Below are positions 7,688 to 16,540 of a stretch of 64,000 bases of DNA, one piece after another. A program made the translations under genes and the position numbers. How positions within the stretch are numbered: position 1 is the stretch's first letter; each line of letters starts with the position of its first letter. This DNA is from Gammaproteobacteria bacterium (GTDB lineage: Bacteria > Pseudomonadota > Gammaproteobacteria > Eutrophobiales > Eutrophobiaceae), in contig JAURNY010000017.1 in the NCBI GenBank assembly GCA_030829955.1, forward strand, positions 33,843-97,842, written 5' to 3'. Under the pieces are notes generated by a model that saw only the letters and a list, made by a program, of their open reading frames with translations, was not told the DNA's origin and did not search any database.

Positions 7688-9625
7688 ATGAGTAAATTAT
7701 CAATCAAGAAATGGCTCGTAGCTGCATTAGCAGTGGGTCTTTCTGCATCAGTTATGGCGAACGACGAAGTTCGTAAACTGAATGCGGATCCAAACTACTG
7801 GGCATATCCTGGTGGTAACTACAATAACTGGCGTTATACTGAGTTGAATCAAATCAACACTGGCAATGCTAGCAAATTGGTTACTGCTTGGACTTTTTCA
7901 ACTGGCCGTCTACAAGGTCATGAAGGTGGTCCTTTGGTCCTGCCAACAAGCGCTACTGGCTTAAGCAGTGATCATCTGTACATTCACTCTTCTTTCCCTA
8001 ATGACGTATTTGCTATCAACCTGGATACATTACAAATTACCTGGTTTTTCGAGCCTCAACAAGACGAAGCAGAAACTGTCCCTGTTATGTGTTGTGACAT
8101 CGTTAACCGTGGTTTAGGTTACAGCATGGGCCAAATCTATCTGCAACAAGCTGACACCACTTTGGTTGCTTTAAGCGCTAAAGACGGTTCAGTTAAATGG
8201 AAAGCAGAAAACGGTCGTGATGTCGGTTACGGTCCTGCGGCAGGTAACACCACCACTAACGCTCCACATCCAATCAAAGACAAAATCATGACTGGTTGTT
8301 CTGGCGCGGAATTTGGTGTTCGTTGTTGGTTAGCAGCGTACAATGCTAAAGACGGTTCTTTAGCTTGGCGTGCTTACAGCATGGGTCCAGACGAAGACAT
8401 CCTGTTCGATGCTAACACTACCTCTTTAGGTAAAAAAGTTGGCAAGAACTCTTCTCTGAACACCTGGTGTTCTAACTCTGATTGGAAAGCTCCTGCAACT
8501 GGTCCAAACGAATGTAATGGCTTGAGTGATCAGTGGAAATCAGGTGGTGGTTCTACTTGGGGCTGGTGGCCAGCTGACTTTGAAGAAAACCTGGTCTACT
8601 ACGGCTCAGGTAACCCTTCAACCTGGAACCCTGTTGTACGTCCTGGCGACAATAAATGGTCTATGACTATTTTCGCTCGTGACATTGACACTGGTGTTGC
8701 TCGTTGGGCTTACCAAATGACTCCACATGATGAATGGGATTATGACGGTATTAACGAAATGATCCTTACCGACATGAAAGTCAAAGGTAAACAAACTCCA
8801 GCATTGGTTCACTTTGACCGTAATGGTTTTGCGTATACCATGAACCGTAAAACGGGTGAATTACTTGTTGCTGAAAAGTATGACCCAGCTGTCAACTGGG
8901 CTAGCCACGTTGACATGAAAACTGGTTATCCACAAACCCTTAACAAGTATTCAACTCACCACAACGGTGAAGACGTAGTTTCTAAGGACATTTGTCCTGC
9001 AGCTCTTGGTACCAAAGATCAGCAGCCTGCTGCTTTCTCTCCACGTACTGGTCTGTTCTACGTACCAACCAACCACGTATGTATGACTTACGAACCAGTT
9101 AGCTATGCTGCTGGTGGTAACCAATACACTGCTGGTCAAGCGTATGTTAACGCTAACCTGACCATGTACCCAGCTGGTGCTGTATGCCCAGATTGTCCTA
9201 ACAACAATGCTGCTAAAGACAACATGGGTAACATGATCGCATGGGACGCTGATAAAGGTAAGATCGTATGGTCTATTCCTGAGCAGTGGTCTGTATGGTC
9301 TGGCGTATTAACTACTGCTGGTGACGTAGTTTTCTACGGTACACTTGACGCATACGCTAAAGCTGTAGATGCTAAGTCTGGTAAGCTGCTTTGGAAATTC
9401 AAAGCTCCTTCAGGCATCATTGGCAACTTCAACTCTTGGGCACACAAAGGCAAGCAATACGTTGGTGTTCTTTCAGGCATTGGCGGTTGGGCTGGCGCGG
9501 TTGTCGCTATCCCTGGCTTAGCTGCTGCTCCTGATGAAGCTGCGCTTGGAGCTGTAGGTGGTTACCGTGCTCTGCGTAACTCAGCACGTAACGCTGGTAT
9601 CTTAATGGTATTTAGCTTACCTTAA
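7688..9625 (+). CDS. xoxF: Lanthanide-type PQQ methanol dehydrogenase XoxF
   Basis: This periplasmic quinoprotein alcohol dehydrogenase oxidises methanol. It has a signal peptide (WLVAALAVGLSASVMA then ND), PQQ-domain beta-propeller repeats, the vicinal disulfide pair Cys135-Cys136 (VMCCDIVNRG), and HDEWDYDG. In the last motif Asp351 is the catalytic Asp and Asp353, two residues on, is the extra acidic ligand that marks lanthanide-dependent XoxF proteins; calcium-type MxaF has Ala there. At 645 aa it is somewhat longer than the usual 600 or so; the extra length is partly a Cys-containing insert around residues 255-280. Codon choice is cleaner and more GC-rich than in neighbouring genes, as expected for high expression. 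It is followed by a strong terminator, a cupredoxin and xoxJ. No mxaF is present in the window. Confidence 0.96.
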   Translation: MSKLSIKKWLVAALAVGLSASVMANDEVRKLNADPNYWAYPGGNYNNWRYTELNQINTGNASKLVTAWTFSTGRLQGHEGGPLVLPTSATGLSSDHLYIHSSFPNDVFAINLDTLQITWFFEPQQDEAETVPVMCCDIVNRGLGYSMGQIYLQQADTTLVALSAKDGSVKWKAENGRDVGYGPAAGNTTTNAPHPIKDKIMTGCSGAEFGVRCWLAAYNAKDGSLAWRAYSMGPDEDILFDANTTSLGKKVGKNSSLNTWCSNSDWKAPATGPNECNGLSDQWKSGGGSTWGWWPADFEENLVYYGSGNPSTWNPVVRPGDNKWSMTIFARDIDTGVARWAYQMTPHDEWDYDGINEMILTDMKVKGKQTPALVHFDRNGFAYTMNRKTGELLVAEKYDPAVNWASHVDMKTGYPQTLNKYSTHHNGEDVVSKDICPAALGTKDQQPAAFSPRTGLFYVPTNHVCMTYEPVSYAAGGNQYTAGQAYVNANLTMYPAGAVCPDCPNNNAAKDNMGNMIAWDADKGKIVWSIPEQWSVWSGVLTTAGDVVFYGTLDAYAKAVDAKSGKLLWKFKAPSGIIGNFNSWAHKGKQYVGVLSGIGGWAGAVVAIPGLAAAPDEAALGAVGGYRALRNSARNAGILMVFSLP

Positions 9626-9648
9626 GACTCAAACAAACATCTGTTTGT

Positions 9649-9679
9649 GAAATCCCCGGCTTCGGCTGGGGATTTTTTT
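9649..9679 (+). terminator. Intrinsic terminator after xoxF
   Basis: AATCCCC pairs with GGGGATT across a GGCTTCGGCT loop region (with a stable cTTCGg core), followed by a run of seven T. It would limit transcription into the downstream copper-protein and xoxJ genes, giving xoxF excess. Confidence 0.9.
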
Positions 9680-9818
9680 AAATACTTTTTATTAATACTG
9701 TAATTCTTCAAGAACTTCCCTTATTTATGTATGTCTTAAATTTGATATCAGCGTATATTAGCCTTTAAATTCGCGCCTTGAATTTGCTGTGTACGTTAAA
9801 AATACATTGGAGAAAATA

Positions 9819-10259
9819 ATGAAAATAAAAAAAATTATAATGATGGCAATTACTACTATTACGCTATCTATTTGTTCTTTGGCTAACGCTGCTGATCATA
9901 CAATTAAAGCTGGTGCACGTGCGTTTGAAACCCCGATATTATATATGGGTGCTGGTGATAAAGTGGCATTCACTAATATGAACTCACATAATGCAGTTTC
10001 TGTTGAAGGAATGATTCCGGATGGTGCTAAACCTTTTGCAGGAGCGATGGGTGAAAATATTTCTCTTACTTTGGATATTCCTGGTATTTATTCATATGTA
10101 TGTCAGCCACATATCGGTTTCGGTATGGTTGGTGTAATTGTTGTTGGTGATATTTCTGCCGATGATTTAGCTGCCTACAAGCAAAAAGCGATGGACACAC
10201 TGCAAGGTCCATATCGCCGTTTACTTGGTAAGATTAACAAAATTAAGCCTACAATATAA
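9819..10259 (+). CDS. Pseudoazurin-like type 1 (blue) copper protein
   Basis: This is a small periplasmic electron carrier. It has a signal peptide (IIMMAITTITLSICSLANA then AD), then a cupredoxin of about 120 residues. The four type 1 copper ligands are visible: His in NSHNAV, and Cys, His and Met in YVCQPHIGFGM. A C-terminal helical tail (ISADDLAAYKQKAMDTL) matches pseudoazurins. An in-frame GTG at 9789 would extend the protein, but ATG 9819 has GGAGAA 5 bases upstream and starts a normal signal peptide. It lies directly after xoxF, where other xox clusters carry the cytochrome c gene xoxG. No CXXCH haem motif occurs here. It may therefore be the XoxF electron acceptor; this is inferred from position. 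Confidence 0.88.
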   Translation: MKIKKIIMMAITTITLSICSLANAADHTIKAGARAFETPILYMGAGDKVAFTNMNSHNAVSVEGMIPDGAKPFAGAMGENISLTLDIPGIYSYVCQPHIGFGMVGVIVVGDISADDLAAYKQKAMDTLQGPYRRLLGKINKIKPTI

Positions 10260-10274
10260 TTTAACCATCATCTA

Positions 10275-10295
10275 AGCCCAGGCATCTGGGCTTTT
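10275..10295 (+). terminator. Hairpin with T-run just before xoxJ
   Basis: AGCCCA-GGCATC-TGGGCT followed by TTT ends only 7 bases before the xoxJ ATG. It looks like a terminator for the cupredoxin gene, or an attenuator, and it occupies the place where the xoxJ ribosome site should be. Confidence 0.65.
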
Positions 10296-10299
10296 AATT

Positions 10300-11142
10300 A
10301 TGAAAAAAATATTATTACTTGTTCTATTAATACAATTTTCCCTCATCAATGCCACTCGTGCAGATATTGATGAAGAGTTTTTAAAAGTATGTGCAGATCC
10401 TTATATGCTGCCTTTCTCTAACAAGGATGGAGAGGGTTACGAAAACAAGATTGCTGAACTATTCGCCGAAAAGCTAGGTAAAGGTCTTAAGTATGAATTT
10501 TTTCCTCAGCGAATGGGTTTTATACGCAATACTTTGAAAGCTGAGTCTGAAGAGGGTTTAGGTTACAAGTGCGATTTGGTGATTAGCGTACCAGAAAATT
10601 TTGAACTAGCCTCAACAACCAAACCATATTTTACATCAGCATACGTGCTGGTTTACAAAAAAGGCAATAAACTTGATTCAATAACCGATGCTAGTCAATT
10701 AGATAAATTTGTTAATGAGCAGGGTAATAAAGTTAAATTAGGTCTTGCCGATAGAGGTCCAGCGCAGTTATGGGTTTTTCATAACAACTTGATTGGCGCC
10801 ATTGTTCCTTATCAGGCACAACCAGGTGATCCTAAAGTGGACCCAGGTAAACGATTTATTGATGATATCGTTTCAGGTGATATTGATGCTGCAATAGTCT
10901 GGGGCCCGACCGCTGGATATTATGCGAAAGAACTTTCCGGTCAAGCAGACTTGATGTTGCTACCTTTACAAGACGACCCCAGTAAGCCAGAAATGCGCTT
11001 TACATATAGTTTTTCTATGGCTGTACGCTATGGAGAAGGTGATTGGAAAGATAAAGTGAACAGTTTGATTGATGAGAATCAAGCTGAGATAAATAAAATA
11101 TTAACAGATTATGGCGTGCCGCTGATTCAAAATATTAAATAG
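10300..11142 (+). CDS. xoxJ: XoxJ, periplasmic binding-protein-like partner of XoxF
   Basis: This 280-residue exported protein has a signal peptide (ILLLVLLIQFSLINATRA then D). It has the solute-binding fold of the MxaJ/XoxJ family (quinoprotein dehydrogenase-associated): LKVCADPYMLPFSNKDGEGYENKIAELFAEKLG at the N-terminus, then YKCDLVISVPENFELASTTKPYFTSAYVLVYKKG and an IDAAIVWGPTAGYYAK segment. XoxJ proteins are thought to help activate or load XoxF. The ATG has no Shine-Dalgarno and sits right behind a terminator-like hairpin. Confidence 0.93.
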   Translation: MKKILLLVLLIQFSLINATRADIDEEFLKVCADPYMLPFSNKDGEGYENKIAELFAEKLGKGLKYEFFPQRMGFIRNTLKAESEEGLGYKCDLVISVPENFELASTTKPYFTSAYVLVYKKGNKLDSITDASQLDKFVNEQGNKVKLGLADRGPAQLWVFHNNLIGAIVPYQAQPGDPKVDPGKRFIDDIVSGDIDAAIVWGPTAGYYAKELSGQADLMLLPLQDDPSKPEMRFTYSFSMAVRYGEGDWKDKVNSLIDENQAEINKILTDYGVPLIQNIK

Positions 11143-11162
11143 TATTGTGTGGATGCATGATT

Positions 11163-11957
11163 ATGAGTAATAAAAATATACTACAGCTCTTCTTATTGAT
11201 CTTATTGTCCGTCAATTATTCATTCGCTATCGCGGATGAAATGAGTGGTGATGAGAAATTGTTAACTGAAGATGAAATAGATGACAGTTTAGGGCAATAT
11301 GGCGAAGCCAGAGATACCTTGGACATTTCTGAAATAAGAGATACTGCTAAATTGATGTTTATGACAGATCATCTGTCAAATGTAACGAAGCCGTCAAATA
11401 TTTATTATGAATGGGTAACCAGAGGTAAAAATGACCCAGGTTTCACAGATTCAGTATATTTGTCAGTGCTTGACATAAATGAAGACGGCACTAAAAATAC
11501 CGATATCGAGTTTTTTACTGGCCCTAGGCAATTTCGTAACTACAGTCCAGATATTGCAATGAATGTTCGCGGGAATCCCATTCTTAATATCTATTTATCG
11601 GGTTCTGTGTACAACATGATGAAATTGATTGAAAAAGGGACGTTTAATTATTACCAACGACAAATGCGAGATAGCATTGGTCTAGATGCAACTCTCGAAT
11701 CAACAACATTTACCTTTGAAGGTAAACAATATAATGGCGAAAAAGTTACTTTTATTCCATTTATAAAAGATAAAAGAAGCGCAGAGTATAAGCCATACTC
11801 TCATAAGGTTTACGAGATTGTATTTTCAAAGGATATACCCGGACAACTATATGAGATTCGCTCATTTGTTCCTGATTTAGATAATCCTGAATCAGAGCAA
11901 CCGTTTATTTTTGAGTCTCTTGTATTTAAGTCGATAAAATCTCAAACTGGTTCGTGA
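11163..11957 (+). CDS. Exported protein of unknown function in the xox cluster
   Basis: This protein of about 264 residues has a signal peptide (ILQLFLLILLSVNYSFAIA then DE), an acidic stretch after it, and a beta-rich C-terminal two thirds (for example SVYLSVLDINEDGTKNTDIEFFTGPRQF and HKVYEIVFSKDIPGQLYEIRSF). In-frame GTG (11145) and ATG (11157) codons lie upstream. I prefer ATG 11163, with GGAT about 8 bases before it and a canonical signal peptide. I do not recognise the family. It begins about 20 bases after xoxJ and ends at a strong terminator, so it belongs to the xox unit and may act on XoxF in the periplasm. Confidence 0.7.
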   Translation: MSNKNILQLFLLILLSVNYSFAIADEMSGDEKLLTEDEIDDSLGQYGEARDTLDISEIRDTAKLMFMTDHLSNVTKPSNIYYEWVTRGKNDPGFTDSVYLSVLDINEDGTKNTDIEFFTGPRQFRNYSPDIAMNVRGNPILNIYLSGSVYNMMKLIEKGTFNYYQRQMRDSIGLDATLESTTFTFEGKQYNGEKVTFIPFIKDKRSAEYKPYSHKVYEIVFSKDIPGQLYEIRSFVPDLDNPESEQPFIFESLVFKSIKSQTGS

Positions 11958-11980
11958 TTAAAATCTTTTAAGGTATTAAA

Positions 11981-12012
11981 AAAGCGCGATTAAATTATAT
12001 TAATCGCGCTTT
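11981..12012. terminator. Bidirectional intrinsic terminator between xox and fdh genes
   Basis: A perfect 13-bp stem AAAGCGCGATTAA / TTAATCGCGCTTT with a 6-base loop (ATTATA) lies between the converging ends of the xox cluster and the fdh/fhc/fwd operon. A- and T-runs flank it on both sides, so it can end transcripts from either direction. Confidence 0.9.
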
Positions 12013-12030
12013 GTTTTATGAAGGAGAAAG

Positions 12031-14862
12031 TTATCTTCTTAGTTTGCCAGCACGTCGATCGTGTTTATCTATAGTAGTAGGTTTTTGGCTCAGAATGTCA
12101 TTTGCACGTTGACCTTTCTTTAGATTAACTGCACAGAATTTAAATTCCGGGATTTTGCCAAAAGGATCAAGAGCCTCATTAGTTATTAAATTTGCAGCAG
12201 CTTCCTTATAGCTAAACGGCATCATAACTACACCTTTTTGCATGCCTTCATCCGCACGTGTTGTTGCAGCTATACGTCCTCTTCTGGACTCGATAACAAG
12301 TATGTCACCGGACTTTAATCCAAATGCTTTTAGATCAACAGGGTTAATAATGACACAAGGCCCTGGCTCAAGTGCATCAAGAACACGAGAATGTCTAGTC
12401 ATTGTGCCAGTATGCCAGTGTTCTAATTGTCTACCTGTTACAAAGATAAATGGATAATCATCATTTGTTAATTCATCAGGCTCAGTATATTCAGCTGGAA
12501 CAAAGCGACCACGACCATTACCTGTTGGAAATATTCCGTCTTTAAATATGACGGGTTCACCTGAATCACCAACCCTGGTTAATGGATAGGTAAGGGAGTC
12601 TTCCTCCTCCAGTCTTTCCCAGGTAATACCGGCCATGCTTGGTACCGCCAGTCTGATTTCCTGAAATACATCTTTTGCATGTTGATATTTCCAATCAAGG
12701 CCAAGACGTTTGGCCAATTCTTGAATAATCCATAGATCTTGTTTTGCATCACCTGGTGGTGACACTGCTTTTCTTCCAATTTGTACACGTCGATCAGTAT
12801 TGGTAAATGTACCGTCTTTTTCCGGAAACGCAGAAGCAGGTAATATGACATCTGCATAACTACAGGTCTCGGTAAAGAAGATGTCCTGTACGATTAAATG
12901 ATCCAGACTCGCTAAAGCTGCTCGTGCATGATTCAGGTTTGGATCAGACATTGCCGGGTTTTCACCCATAACATATAGACCACTAATATCTTTATCGTGT
13001 ATTGCATGCATGATCTCAACAACTGTTTTGCCAGGCTTATCATCCAGTTTGGTTTTCCATAATTCTTCAAACTTTTTACGAGCGCGATCATCCGTTACGG
13101 GTTGATAATCGGGAAAGACCATAGGGATTAAGCCAACGTCTGAAGCACCCTGAACATTATTTTGTCCGCGCAATGGATGTAGCCCTGTGCTCGTTCTGCC
13201 TATTTGTCCTGTCATTAATGCTAGTGAAATAAGGCAACGCGCATTGTCTGTGCCATGTATATGTTGAGAAATACCCATGCCCCAGAAAATAATTGCTGTA
13301 TCAGCAGTAGCGTATAGTTTTGCCACTTCACGAATGGTTTCTGGTGGGATACAACAAATTGGTGCTACTTGTTCGGGCGTAAACTTTTTGACATTTGCCT
13401 TTATTGCAGCATAACCCTCAGTATGTTCTTCAATAAATTTATCGTTCTGTAAGTTTTCCTCAATGATGACATTCATCATTGCATTGAGTAACAAGACATC
13501 AGTACCGGGTCGTAATTGCAAGAAGTGTGATGCGTGGATAGACATGTCCGATCCATATGGCTCGATAACAATCAATTTACTTCCACGTTCAGCAGCATTT
13601 TTCATAAATGTTGCCGCAACAGGATGATTATCATTTGGTCTTGCACCAATAACGATAATCACATCAGCATACGTGCCGTCAGCAACCTGATTAGAAACTG
13701 CACCAGAACCTATAGTTTCAAGTAGAGCAACAACAGAAGATGCGTGACAAAGTCTGGTGCAATGATCGACGTTATTGCTGTTAAAACCTGTCCTAACAAG
13801 TTTTTGAAACAGGTAAGCCTCTTCATTGCTGCCTTTAGCACTACCAAATCCAGCAAGAGCGCTTGAGCCTTTATTATCAAGAATGGTTTTTAAACCACCA
13901 GCAGCATATTCCAATGCCTCTTCCCAAGTCGCTTCCCTGAAATACTTATGCATCTCATCAGGATCGATAAGAACAGGTGTTTTCTCTAAACCCTTTCGAC
14001 GAATAAGCGGTGTTGTTAATCGATCAGGGTGATGAATGTAATCAAAACCATAACGACCTTTAACACACAGACGACTTTTATTAGCTGGGCCATCTCGACC
14101 TTCCACATATTGAATGTGGTTATTTTTTACATTAAACGTTAGTAAACAGCCTACACCACAATATGGACATACAGATTCAATTTTTTTATCGGGCTCAATC
14201 AGGCCAACATTTTTTGCAGGCATTAATGCGCCTGTTGGGCAGGCTTGTACACATTCACCACAAGCAACACAAGTGCTTTCACCCATTGGTTCATTCATAT
14301 CAAAGACAATTTCAGAATGTTTGCCGCGATTTGCATAACCGATAACATTATTCACCTGTTCTTCACGACAAGCTCTAACGCAGCGGGTACATTGAATACA
14401 TGCATCCAGATTGACGGCTATTGCACTATGTGACAAATCTGGTTTTGGTTGTTTGCGTTGTTCAAATCTTGGATGAAATACTTTTAATTTATCAGCCCAT
14501 TGATCCAGTTCTGAATTTAATTTGTAAGGTGATTTACCCTGTTGTGGCATGTCGGATAGTAAAAGTTCCAATACCATTTTTTGCGAATGAACTGCACGTT
14601 CGCTATCACTTTTTACTTCCATACCTTCTGAGGGTTGTCGGCAACATGATGGTGCTAAAACACGTTCTCCATTAATTTCTACAACGCAAGCTCTACAGTT
14701 CCCATCAGGACGATAACCATCTTTGTAACAAAGATGAGGTATTTCTATATTATTTCGTTTAGCAGCCTGAAGTATAGTTTCTTCACCATAGGCCACGATC
14801 TCTTTACCATTCAGTTTGAATTTGATAGCTTTTTCGTTCAAATATTTAGGACTAGCAACCAT
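12031..14862 (-). CDS. fdhA: NAD-dependent formate dehydrogenase, molybdopterin alpha subunit
   Basis: This is the catalytic subunit for formate to CO2 (943 aa). The order is: a NuoG-like 2Fe-2S domain (CRACVVEINGERVLAPSCC, residues about 35-75); two ferredoxin-type clusters (CIQCTRCVRAC and CVACGECVQACP); the 4Fe-4S motif CPYCGVGC; then the molybdopterin oxidoreductase domain. The predicted metal-ligand Cys is in CTRLCHASSV, so the enzyme uses Cys rather than selenocysteine. A C-terminal dinucleotide-binding domain ends the protein. With the fused beta subunit next door it matches cytoplasmic NADH-producing formate dehydrogenases such as the tungsten FDH1 of Methylorubrum extorquens. Whether it uses Mo or W cannot be told from sequence. 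Its start overlaps the fdhB stop by one base, and it is last in the operon. Confidence 0.95.
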   Translation of the reverse strand: MVASPKYLNEKAIKFKLNGKEIVAYGEETILQAAKRNNIEIPHLCYKDGYRPDGNCRACVVEINGERVLAPSCCRQPSEGMEVKSDSERAVHSQKMVLELLLSDMPQQGKSPYKLNSELDQWADKLKVFHPRFEQRKQPKPDLSHSAIAVNLDACIQCTRCVRACREEQVNNVIGYANRGKHSEIVFDMNEPMGESTCVACGECVQACPTGALMPAKNVGLIEPDKKIESVCPYCGVGCLLTFNVKNNHIQYVEGRDGPANKSRLCVKGRYGFDYIHHPDRLTTPLIRRKGLEKTPVLIDPDEMHKYFREATWEEALEYAAGGLKTILDNKGSSALAGFGSAKGSNEEAYLFQKLVRTGFNSNNVDHCTRLCHASSVVALLETIGSGAVSNQVADGTYADVIIVIGARPNDNHPVAATFMKNAAERGSKLIVIEPYGSDMSIHASHFLQLRPGTDVLLLNAMMNVIIEENLQNDKFIEEHTEGYAAIKANVKKFTPEQVAPICCIPPETIREVAKLYATADTAIIFWGMGISQHIHGTDNARCLISLALMTGQIGRTSTGLHPLRGQNNVQGASDVGLIPMVFPDYQPVTDDRARKKFEELWKTKLDDKPGKTVVEIMHAIHDKDISGLYVMGENPAMSDPNLNHARAALASLDHLIVQDIFFTETCSYADVILPASAFPEKDGTFTNTDRRVQIGRKAVSPPGDAKQDLWIIQELAKRLGLDWKYQHAKDVFQEIRLAVPSMAGITWERLEEEDSLTYPLTRVGDSGEPVIFKDGIFPTGNGRGRFVPAEYTEPDELTNDDYPFIFVTGRQLEHWHTGTMTRHSRVLDALEPGPCVIINPVDLKAFGLKSGDILVIESRRGRIAATTRADEGMQKGVVMMPFSYKEAAANLITNEALDPFGKIPEFKFCAVNLKKGQRANDILSQKPTTIDKHDRRAGKLRR

Positions 14863-16538
14863 TATTCAAATTCCTCTGGAAAGTATTTTATCGCGCAACG
14901 TAATGGATTTGGGGCAGCCTGACCTAGTCCACAGATGGAAGCATCTTCCATTGTGCGAGCTAGTTCTTCTAGCAGATTAACATCCCATTCTTCTTTTTCC
15001 ATTAGATTCACTGCTTTACTGGTGCCCACTCGACAAGGAGTGCATTGTCCGCATGATTCATGTTCAAAAAATCTCATGGCATTAATGGCTAATTCTTTTG
15101 CACTATCTTTTTTTGAAAAAACAATAATGGCCGCGGAACCGATAAAACAACCATATTTTTGCAATGTGTCAAAATCTAATGGTTCATCACCTAATGATGC
15201 GGGCAATATGCCGCCTGATGCACCACCTGGGAAATAGCCATAAAACTCATGGCCATCTTGCATGCCGTCACAATATTCATCGATAAGTTCTTTAATGCTG
15301 ATGCCGGCCGGGGCAATGTGTACGCCCGGTTTTTTTACTCGACCGCTAACGGAAAATGAACGTAATCCTTTTCTTTCTCTTCTACCATTACTCGCAAACC
15401 AATCGGCACCATTATTAATGATGTCTCTAATCCAGTGCATGGTTTCCATATTTTGTTCTAGAGTAGGACGTCCAAATAATCCTATCTGCGCCACATAAGG
15501 TGGACGTAAACGAGGCATACCTCGTTTACCTTCTATAGATTCGATCATTGCAGATTCTTCTCCGCAAATATAAGCGCCAGCACCGCGACGCAAAGTAATG
15601 TTTGGTAAATCTGCCGGCGGATTATTTTTTAGCTTATCTAGCTCTGCTTCAAGCATCTTGCGGCAACCAGCATATTCATCTCTTAAATATATATAGATAT
15701 CTTCTGCTTCTATTGCCCAATGAGCGATAAGTGTACCTTCAATAAAACGATGAGGATCTTTTTCCAGATAATATCGATCTTTAAACGTGCCTGGTTCACC
15801 TTCATCAATATTAATAGCAATTTTTCTAGGGGCTGCTTGTTCACTCAATATTCGCCATTTACGTCCAGTAGGGAAACCTGCGCCACCAAGACCTCGCAGA
15901 TTGGAGTCTTCAAGCAAACTAATAATATCTTCACGTTTATGTTTGCCAGAAATACAGTCTTTCCAGGTTTGATAACCACCATCTTTTATATAGTTATCCA
16001 AATCTACGTAGCCACCTGGAATATCATCAGATAACTCTTTCTTATCAAGCGCACTCAATACACTTTCTTTTGTTGCTTTTTCAATTGGTTTTGTACCGCA
16101 TACGGCAACTGGTGCTCCAGCGCATCTCCCAACGCAAGGAATCGGCTGTATACGAACTTTGCCGCTTTCAACAGCATTTTCTAAATCATGAATTAATTCA
16201 TGAGCACCATAGAGTTCGCAACTCATGGATTCACAAACCCTTACAGTGACTGGTGGGGGAGGTGTTTCATTTTCTTTTGTAACATCAAAATGATGGTAAA
16301 AAGTTGCCGTTTCATACACTTCAGTCATCGGCAAATTCATAATGCTTGCAAGCGCTAGAATATGACGATTGGAAATATGGTGATACTTATCCTGAATCTT
16401 ATGTAAATGCTCAATAAGCATATCTCGATTAAAAGACTCATCACCTATAAGATCCTGCACTTGTGCAAGTGCTTTCTTATCCATGATGCGTCCTAGAATA
16501 CGTCCTTTTTTACCCCTTGTTCTTTTCAAGGTCTTCAT
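14862..16538 (-). CDS. fdhB: NAD-dependent formate dehydrogenase, fused beta/gamma (NuoE-NuoF-like) subunit
   Basis: This 558-residue protein fuses two domains. The N-terminal thioredoxin-like 2Fe-2S domain (about 20-170) has VRVCESMSCELYGA and CVGRCAGAP. The NuoF-like domain has GLGGAGFPTGRKW, the NAD/FMN-binding IDEGEPGTFKDRYYLEKDPHR, RRGAGAYICGEESAM and the 4Fe-4S motif CGQCTPCRVG. It accepts electrons from FdhA and reduces NAD+. The fusion is the arrangement of the M. extorquens FDH1 beta subunit; in other FDHs these are separate genes. It begins 2 bases after fhcC ends and overlaps fdhA by one base, tying formate oxidation to the formate-producing Fhc complex in one transcript. Confidence 0.95.
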   Translation of the reverse strand: MKTLKRTRGKKGRILGRIMDKKALAQVQDLIGDESFNRDMLIEHLHKIQDKYHHISNRHILALASIMNLPMTEVYETATFYHHFDVTKENETPPPPVTVRVCESMSCELYGAHELIHDLENAVESGKVRIQPIPCVGRCAGAPVAVCGTKPIEKATKESVLSALDKKELSDDIPGGYVDLDNYIKDGGYQTWKDCISGKHKREDIISLLEDSNLRGLGGAGFPTGRKWRILSEQAAPRKIAINIDEGEPGTFKDRYYLEKDPHRFIEGTLIAHWAIEAEDIYIYLRDEYAGCRKMLEAELDKLKNNPPADLPNITLRRGAGAYICGEESAMIESIEGKRGMPRLRPPYVAQIGLFGRPTLEQNMETMHWIRDIINNGADWFASNGRRERKGLRSFSVSGRVKKPGVHIAPAGISIKELIDEYCDGMQDGHEFYGYFPGGASGGILPASLGDEPLDFDTLQKYGCFIGSAAIIVFSKKDSAKELAINAMRFFEHESCGQCTPCRVGTSKAVNLMEKEEWDVNLLEELARTMEDASICGLGQAAPNPLRCAIKYFPEEFE

Positions 16539-16540
16539 AT

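Noticed and set aside
12242..15972. Many plus-strand open frames across the fdh and fhc genes
   Set aside because: They lie opposite well-supported coding frames and show no family resemblance or ribosome sites.
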